DNA from: an uncultured Clostridia bacterium
GTDB lineage: Bacteria > Bacillota > Clostridia > Christensenellales > Aristaeellaceae
Direction of reading: 5' to 3'
NCBI GenBank assembly: GCA_946042585.1
Contig: CAMGDO010000026.1
Coordinates: 1-8,053 of the forward strand
Length of the DNA stretch: 8,053 bases
The notes under the pieces are model-generated. The model was not told the DNA's origin. It searched no databases and worked only from the letters and a program-made list of their open reading frames with translations. Position numbers and translations under genes: made by a program. Below, in pieces: positions 6,440 through 8,053 of the stretch; positions within the stretch are counted from its first letter, which is position 1; every line of letters begins with the position of its first letter.

Positions 6440-6956
6440 ATACAGCCACCTCCGGCAGCCTTTCTTCATCCACCACAATCACGCCTGCGCGCACATCGAC
6501 CGATTTCACAACAAAGGGCAGTACGGGCAGATACATCAGCCCCTTGGGCGTTTTGATTTCATATACGTCATTGGCGCCCGGCTGTAGCACGTCCTTGATC
6601 ACGCCAAGCTTGTTTCCCTGCTGATCGCAAACGGTACAATCCAGCAAATCGCTGATAAAATACTGGTTTTCATCCAGCTGCACAGCATGGGCGCGATCTA
6701 TATACAGAACGGTTCCGCGCTGCTTTTCGGCATCCTCACGCGTCTGCGCATGATTCAGAGTGCAGTAAACATAGCCGTCTGCGCGAACGGATACATCACT
6801 GACAGGCCAGGCAATATAGCGGTCGCCCTCCTTGAGATATACCTGTTCAAGCACTTCAAAGCGTGCCGGATCATCCGTATCCGGACGCACCTTCACCTGA
6901 CCGCGCACACCCTGAGGCTTGAGCACCTCGCCGATGGACAGATATTCGCTATACAT
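6429..6956 (-). CDS. rimM: 16S rRNA processing protein RimM
   Basis: RimM helps mature the 30S subunit head and binds ribosomal protein S19. The 175-residue product has the N-terminal RimM domain, with the typical IGEVLKPQGVRGQVKVRP at about 8-25, and a PRC-barrel domain from about residue 98 (YFISDLLDCTVCDQQGNKLGVIKDVLQPGANDVYEI, then LPVLPFVVKSVDV). Length is normal. The ATG is preceded by AGGAGG (6966-6961) at a rather short 4-base spacing. Only 39 bases separate it from khpA, and these hold a terminator hairpin that ends three bases before the ribosome binding site. There is no room for a separate promoter in that gap, so rimM and trmD should depend on readthrough or on a promoter inside khpA. 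The gene overlaps trmD by 11 bases. Confidence 0.95.
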   Translation of the reverse strand: MYSEYLSIGEVLKPQGVRGQVKVRPDTDDPARFEVLEQVYLKEGDRYIAWPVSDVSVRADGYVYCTLNHAQTREDAEKQRGTVLYIDRAHAVQLDENQYFISDLLDCTVCDQQGNKLGVIKDVLQPGANDVYEIKTPKGLMYLPVLPFVVKSVDVRAGVIVVDEERLPEVAVFED

Positions 6957-6969
6957 AATTCCTCCTATG

Positions 6970-6997
6970 AAAAAAGGCGCTGTGCGCGCCTTTTTTT
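6970..6997 (-). terminator. Internal terminator/attenuator between khpA and rimM
   Basis: On the minus strand GGCGC (6990-6986) and GCGCC (6980-6976) form a stem around a 5-base loop, extended by A-run/T-run pairing, with TTTTTT at 6975-6970. It starts at the khpA stop codon and ends three bases before the rimM ribosome binding site. The form is that of a strong intrinsic terminator, but its place within a conserved operon suggests partial termination. Confidence 0.85.
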
Positions 6998-7226
6998 ATT
7001 GCTGGATTTCCAGGAACACAGGCTTGCTGTCCTTGGCAGTTGCCGCCTTGACAACAGAACGAATCGCCTTTGCGATGCGTCCCTGCTTGCCGATCACCTT
7101 GCCCATATCTTCGGGTGCTACATTGAGCTCGATGATGATGGACTCTGGACCTTCGGTCTCAGTCACCTGCACTGCATCCGGATGCTCCACAAGAGATTTT
7201 GCCAAAAAGAGGATCAAATCTTTCAT
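6996..7226 (-). CDS. khpA: KH-domain RNA-binding protein KhpA
   Basis: The 76-residue product is a single type II KH domain of the KhpA/YlqC family. The RNA-binding GxxG loop is GKQG at residues 46-49 within GKVIGKQGRIAKAIR. The N-terminal MKDLILFLAKSLVEHPDAV is typical of the family. In Gram-positive bacteria KhpA pairs with KhpB (Jag) and binds many RNAs, with links to cell elongation and division; KhpB is not in this window. I chose the ATG at 7226 because AAAGGA (7239-7234) is 7 bases upstream; a frame extension to a TTG at 7250 has no such site. It lies 38 bases after rpsP, and the terminator-like hairpin follows its stop directly. The rpsP-khpA pairing is conserved in Firmicutes, so the function call is firm as to family. 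Confidence 0.94.
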   Translation of the reverse strand: MKDLILFLAKSLVEHPDAVQVTETEGPESIIIELNVAPEDMGKVIGKQGRIAKAIRSVVKAATAKDSKPVFLEIQQ

Positions 7227-7240
7227 CAGGCTTTCCTTTC

Positions 7241-7260
7241 TACGCGTCAATCCGCGCGTA
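7241..7260 (-). repeat. Inverted repeat between rpsP and khpA
   Basis: TACGCG (7241-7246) and CGCGTA (7255-7260) form a perfect 6-bp stem with an 8-base loop. In the transcript it lies just upstream of the khpA ribosome binding site (one base apart) and has no T-tract, so it is not a terminator. It could be an RNA processing or stability element, or have no function. Confidence 0.5.
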
Positions 7261-7264
7261 TATG

Positions 7265-7510
7265 TCAGCCTTCGATCGCGCCGCTCTTCTTCAGCAGGAC
7301 ACGCACGGTGTCGGTCGGCTGGGCGCCCTTCTTCATCCAGTCAACAGCCTTCTCGTTGTCAACCTTCACTACAGCGGGCTGCTGCATCGGATCATAGTAG
7401 CCGATCTCCTCGATGAAGCGGCCATCACGGGGAGAGCGCTCATCAGCGACGACAATGCGATAGAAGGGGTGCTTCTTCATGCCCATTCTCTTCAGACGAA
7501 TCTTAACCAT
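7265..7510 (-). CDS. rpsP: 30S ribosomal protein S16
   Basis: S16 binds 16S rRNA in the 30S body and is needed early in assembly. The 81-residue product is of normal length and shows the family pattern from the first residue: [41 protein letters not shown] (1-41, read in two halves), then [28 protein letters not shown]. The ATG has a strong AGGAGG (7524-7519) 8 bases upstream, as expected for a highly expressed ribosomal gene. It sits between ffh (61-base gap) and khpA (38-base gap) in the usual Firmicutes order. The gap before it contains a hairpin and a possible promoter, which could raise S16 expression above that of Ffh. Confidence 0.98.
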   Translation of the reverse strand: MVKIRLKRMGMKKHPFYRIVVADERSPRDGRFIEEIGYYDPMQQPAVVKVDNEKAVDWMKKGAQPTDTVRVLLKKSGAIEG

Positions 7511-7532
7511 TGGTTTTTCCTCCTAAAATTGT

Positions 7533-7563
7533 TGTATATGGTAATCATTCTTGAATGATAACC
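7533..7563 (-). promoter_or_regulatory. Hairpin and possible promoter ahead of rpsP
   Basis: GGTTATCATT (7563-7554) pairs with AATGATTACC (7549-7540) on the minus strand, with one T-T mismatch and a 4-base loop; no T-tract follows. The same stretch contains a weak sigma-A match, TTATCA (7561-7556), 17-base spacer, TATACA (7538-7533), which would start a transcript about 15 bases ahead of the rpsP start. Either reading could separate rpsP expression from ffh. They cannot be told apart from sequence. Confidence 0.35.
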
Positions 7564-7571
7564 TGCAATTA

Positions 7572-8053
7572 TCAACGGAACGGCGGGCGATTCATGCCGC
7601 CCATAGCGGCCATTCGCCGCATTGCGCCCTTTTTGTTTCCCATCATCTGCTTGACCATATGCTTCATCTGGTCAAACTGACGCATCAGCTGATTCACGTC
7701 CTGTACTGTGACGCCTGCGCCGGCGGCGATGCGCTTGCGGCGGCTGGCATTGAGAATATCAGGATGCCTTCTTTCCTGCGGCGTCATGCTGCGAATGATG
7801 GCTTCGGGCTTTTTGAACGCATTTTCGTCCACTTCCACGTCCTTAAGCTTGTTGCCAATACCCGGAAGCATCCCCAGCACGTTGCTCAGCGGCCCCATCT
7901 TTTTCATCTGCTGCATCTGTTCAAGAAAATCTTCCAGATCCAGATCCTTGGCGTTTTGAAGCTTCCTGCTCAGCTTCTCGGTCTTTTCATCATCCAGCGA
8001 GCGCGTCGCCTTTTCAATCAGGGTCAGCATATCGCCCATGCCAAGAATGCGCG
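7572..8053 (-). CDS. ffh: Signal recognition particle GTPase Ffh, C-terminal part
   Basis: Ffh binds 4.5S/6S SRP RNA and signal sequences of nascent membrane proteins and delivers them to FtsY. The window shows the last 160 or so codons; the N and G domains lie beyond the right edge. The frame stays open to the edge, and its first visible residues, RILGMGDMLTLIEKA, are the family's end of the G domain. The rest is the methionine-rich M domain: a helical linker (DLEDFLEQMQQMKKMGPL), the LPG finger loop region (GMLPG), the RNA-binding helices around SRRKRIAAGAGVTVQDVNQLMRQF, and a basic, Met-rich tail (MMGNKKGAMRRMAAMGG). The ATG at 8039 is internal and not the gene start. The gene ends 61 bases before rpsP, the order found in B. 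subtilis. Confidence 0.97.
   Translation of the reverse strand, partial: RILGMGDMLTLIEKATRSLDDEKTEKLSRKLQNAKDLDLEDFLEQMQQMKKMGPLSNVLGMLPGIGNKLKDVEVDENAFKKPEAIIRSMTPQERRHPDILNASRRKRIAAGAGVTVQDVNQLMRQFDQMKHMVKQMMGNKKGAMRRMAAMGGMNRPPFR

Noticed and set aside
6996..7250. Longer khpA with start at 7250
   Set aside because: The ATG at 7226 has AAAGGA at 7 bases and matches family N-termini; the extension has no ribosome binding site and crosses one.
1..8053. Mobile elements, CRISPR arrays, defence or other novel accessory systems
   Set aside because: No transposase, recombinase, spaced direct repeats or unfamiliar protein genes were seen; every protein gene belongs to a known housekeeping family.

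Overview
The window is a stretch of core housekeeping genes, all on the minus strand, from what looks like a bacterium of the class Clostridia (Bacillota). The evidence for this is the gene order dnaG-rpoD-trmK-Nif3, which is typical of Firmicutes, the ffh-rpsP-khpA-rimM-trmD block, strong AGGAGG-type ribosome binding sites, frequent TTG/GTG starts, and an RNase P RNA of the ancestral type A rather than the Bacillus type B. The assignment below class level is open.

Reading in the direction of transcription (right to left), the first block is the 3' part of ffh (cut by the window edge), then rpsP, khpA, rimM and trmD, closed by an intrinsic terminator at about 5654-5688. It supplies the SRP GTPase, ribosomal protein S16, an RNA-binding KH protein, the 30S maturation factor RimM and the tRNA m1G37 methyltransferase. 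A second hairpin with a T-tract lies inside this block, between khpA and rimM, and probably lowers expression of the two enzymes relative to S16. rplS, which normally follows trmD, is not here.

The second block starts after a 175-base spacer with weak promoter candidates and a small repeat cluster. It carries dnaG (primase), rpoD (housekeeping sigma factor), trmK (tRNA m1A22 methyltransferase), a Nif3-like dinuclear metal protein, a coiled-coil C4 zinc-ribbon protein, and finally rnpB (RNase P RNA), which begins only about 11 bases after the last stop codon and ends in a perfect 10-bp terminator hairpin. Replication initiation, transcription and tRNA maturation are therefore physically linked.

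Bases 1-44 are not biological: they match the Illumina Nextera read-2 transposase adapter preceded by what I recognise as the i7 index N712. The contig ends there. I found no mobile element, CRISPR array, defence system or other accessory cargo, and no sign of an undescribed system. The points worth a second look are regulatory (internal terminator, leader hairpins, start-codon choices), the very compact RNase P RNA, and the adapter artefact.
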